This document shows, one piece after another, positions 5,841 to 7,370 of a stretch of DNA of 7,370 nucleotides. Positions within the stretch are counted from its first letter, which is position 1. Each line of letters begins with the position of its first letter. The stretch covers positions 1 through 7,370 of the forward strand of contig JAGCSS010000242.1 in assembly GCA_017964055.1 (NCBI GenBank), written 5' to 3'. This stretch comes from Lachnospiraceae bacterium. Its GTDB lineage: Bacteria; Bacillota; Clostridia; Lachnospirales; Lachnospiraceae. The notes beneath the pieces were generated by a model. It was not told where the DNA came from. It saw only the letters and a list, made by a program, of their open reading frames with translations, and searched no databases. The position numbers were made by a program, and so were the translations under genes.

Positions 5841-7370
5841 ATGTTCGAAAAACTGAAACAGGCTATCGATGATTTTTACATAAAGGAGAGCGCACCGGAT
5901 ATCCGGCTGTTCAAGCTGCTCGGTACAGGCGGCATAATCGTCAGCATCATAGGCGCGATACAGGATATCTTCACGTCGTCGGATATGACCGGTTCGCTGA
6001 TCAATCTGCTCGCGGCGCTTGCGAGCATATGCCTGATGTGGTACGTCCACAGTACCGGAAAGTATCTGGTCGGATACCTGCTGACCACCGTCAGCGTATT
6101 CATGTTCCTTTTCGCGTGGCTCTTTCTGGAGACCGGCGGGATGAACGGCTCGATACCTTATTTCTTTGCATTCGGCATGGTTTTCACGCTCCTGATGTAC
6201 AAGGGCGCGCTGCGATATATCATGACGGCCGTACAGACACTGTTTTATGTGGCTGTATGCTGGTTCTCATACAAATATCCGCAGTTTGTGGTACCCTTTG
6301 AAAATGAAAAAAAGCAATTCTTTGACCAGATGGCGGGAATCCTGTTTTCCGCCATCGGTATCGGTCTGATATTTCTGATGTATCTCTGGGAATACGGCAA
6401 GCAGCAGAAGCTCGCGGAGGAATCGAGCAAAGCGAAGAGCGTGCTTCTGGCCAATATCAGTCATGAGATCAGAACTCCCATCAATATGCTGCTCGGAATG
6501 AACGAGATGATCATGCGTGAATCCGAGAATACGCAGATAAACGAATATGCGCAGAACGTGGCAAACGCAGGTCAACAGCTGATGTTCATGGTAAACCAGT
6601 TCCTCGATCTCTCCAGGATCGACATGGGCAAGGAGACTCTTTTCGAAGAGGATTTCAATGTCCTGAAGACCGTGGAGAGCCTCGGCGCGTTCTTTGCGAA
6701 AGAAGCCGAAAAAAAGGGCGTCGAATTTGTTCTCGATATAGACGGGAAAGTGCCCGAATATGTCTGCGGCGACAACAGAAAGCTGTCGCAGATCCTGTCA
6801 AATCTGCTTTCCAACGCTGTCAAATATACCCAGAACGGTACGATAGTGCTTTCCGTTCTGCCGGTGGAAAATAAAGCCGGAGAAAACGAAAAGGATTATA
6901 CGATCCGCTTCGAGGTTTCGGATACGGGTGCCGGCATTTCGAGCGAGGACCGGCAGAAGATATTCGAGAGCTTCGAGAGAGCGGACATCATCAGGAACCG
7001 CAATATAGAAGGTACCGGCCTGGGACTTGCGATCTCGAACAAGCTCGCCAATCTCATGGGCTCGGAGATCAAGGTCAAGAGCCATTACGGAGTGGGCAGC
7101 GTGTTCTGGTTCGACCTCCAGCTCAATGCGGGCGAAGAAAGCACCGACCGGAGCTCTTCGGGAGGAGCTTTCATTGCGCCCGAGGCGAAGATACTTATCG
7201 TAGATGACAACAATATGAACCTGCTGGTAGGGAAGTCCCTGCTCAAGCGGACCCTGATATCCGTCGATACTGCGGGCTCGGCGCAGGAATGCTACGTAAA
7301 ATACGCGAAGACCGACTACGACCTCGTGTTTATGGATTACATGATGCCCGAGATCGACGGCATCGAGGCG
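5841..7370 (+). CDS. Hybrid sensor histidine kinase, 3' end outside the window
   Basis: ATG 5841 follows GAGGAG (5831-5836). The frame is open for 510 codons to the edge. Six hydrophobic helices lie at about 27-44, 52-69, 75-97, 104-121, 125-143 and 163-183. The loops are short, so there is no large extracellular sensor domain. HisKA follows with H box NISHEIRTP (phosphorylated His208). The HATPase domain has N box NLLSNAVKYT (Asn321, Asn325), G1 box DTGAGIS (Asp361), F box IFESFERAD and G2 box GTGLGLAIS (from 391). A receiver domain starts at ILIVDDNNMN (acidic Asp455/456) with the phospho-acceptor Asp499 in FMDYMMPEIDG. The receiver is cut by the edge; a further receiver or HPt domain may follow. 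All kinase motifs are intact, so it should autophosphorylate and relay to its own receiver. The signal and the final regulator are not visible. It is probably cotranscribed with the peptidase gene. Confidence 0.93.
   Translation, partial: MFEKLKQAIDDFYIKESAPDIRLFKLLGTGGIIVSIIGAIQDIFTSSDMTGSLINLLAALASICLMWYVHSTGKYLVGYLLTTVSVFMFLFAWLFLETGGMNGSIPYFFAFGMVFTLLMYKGALRYIMTAVQTLFYVAVCWFSYKYPQFVVPFENEKKQFFDQMAGILFSAIGIGLIFLMYLWEYGKQQKLAEESSKAKSVLLANISHEIRTPINMLLGMNEMIMRESENTQINEYAQNVANAGQQLMFMVNQFLDLSRIDMGKETLFEEDFNVLKTVESLGAFFAKEAEKKGVEFVLDIDGKVPEYVCGDNRKLSQILSNLLSNAVKYTQNGTIVLSVLPVENKAGENEKDYTIRFEVSDTGAGISSEDRQKIFESFERADIIRNRNIEGTGLGLAISNKLANLMGSEIKVKSHYGVGSVFWFDLQLNAGEESTDRSSSGGAFIAPEAKILIVDDNNMNLLVGKSLLKRTLISVDTAGSAQECYVKYAKTDYDLVFMDYMMPEIDGIEA

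Noticed and set aside
1..7370. CRISPR arrays, insertion sequences, transposase or phage genes
   Set aside because: No spaced direct repeats, terminal inverted repeats around an open frame, or mobile-element proteins are visible.

Overview
The window looks like a piece of a low-to-moderate G+C Gram-positive genome of the Clostridia, most plausibly a gut or rumen Lachnospiraceae-type anaerobe. Support for this is indirect: strong GGAGG-type ribosome binding sites, lipoprotein signal peptides followed by Thr/Pro/Glu-rich linkers, a secreted clostripain-family (C11) peptidase, a tRNA with no encoded CCA, and sigma-A-like promoters. No taxonomic marker gene is present, so genus and species cannot be given.

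Layout. On the minus strand, 1-227 is the 5' end of a zinc-ribbon gene that leaves the window and seems to carry a 1-base frameshift at a short G run. Its leader holds a notable set of nested inverted repeats (233-277). On the plus strand, 389-961 encodes the manganese exporter MntP, with a clear promoter at 327-354 that fixes its start. A tRNA-Arg(CCU) gene (1045-1118) follows, with its own promoter and a strong intrinsic terminator (1122-1154).

From 1324 to the right edge all genes read on the plus strand with tiny gaps or overlaps and look like one operon: a lipoprotein gene broken by two single-base shifts (1324-1811), a 453-residue lipoprotein of unknown function (1830-3191), a lipoprotein C11 cysteine peptidase with a C-terminal extension (3205-5472), a 119-residue two-helix membrane protein (5472-5831, overlapping the previous stop by one base) and a six-helix hybrid sensor histidine kinase (5841 to the edge, cut within its receiver domain).

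How the genes may work together is inference. Surface-anchored lipoproteins and a surface-anchored peptidase are encoded with a small membrane protein and a membrane sensor kinase. This suggests an extracytoplasmic proteolysis and sensing module in which the kinase responds to surface events or controls expression of the peptidase cluster. Nothing in the sequence proves this link beyond gene order and tight spacing. mntP and the tRNA are ordinary housekeeping genes with their own signals.
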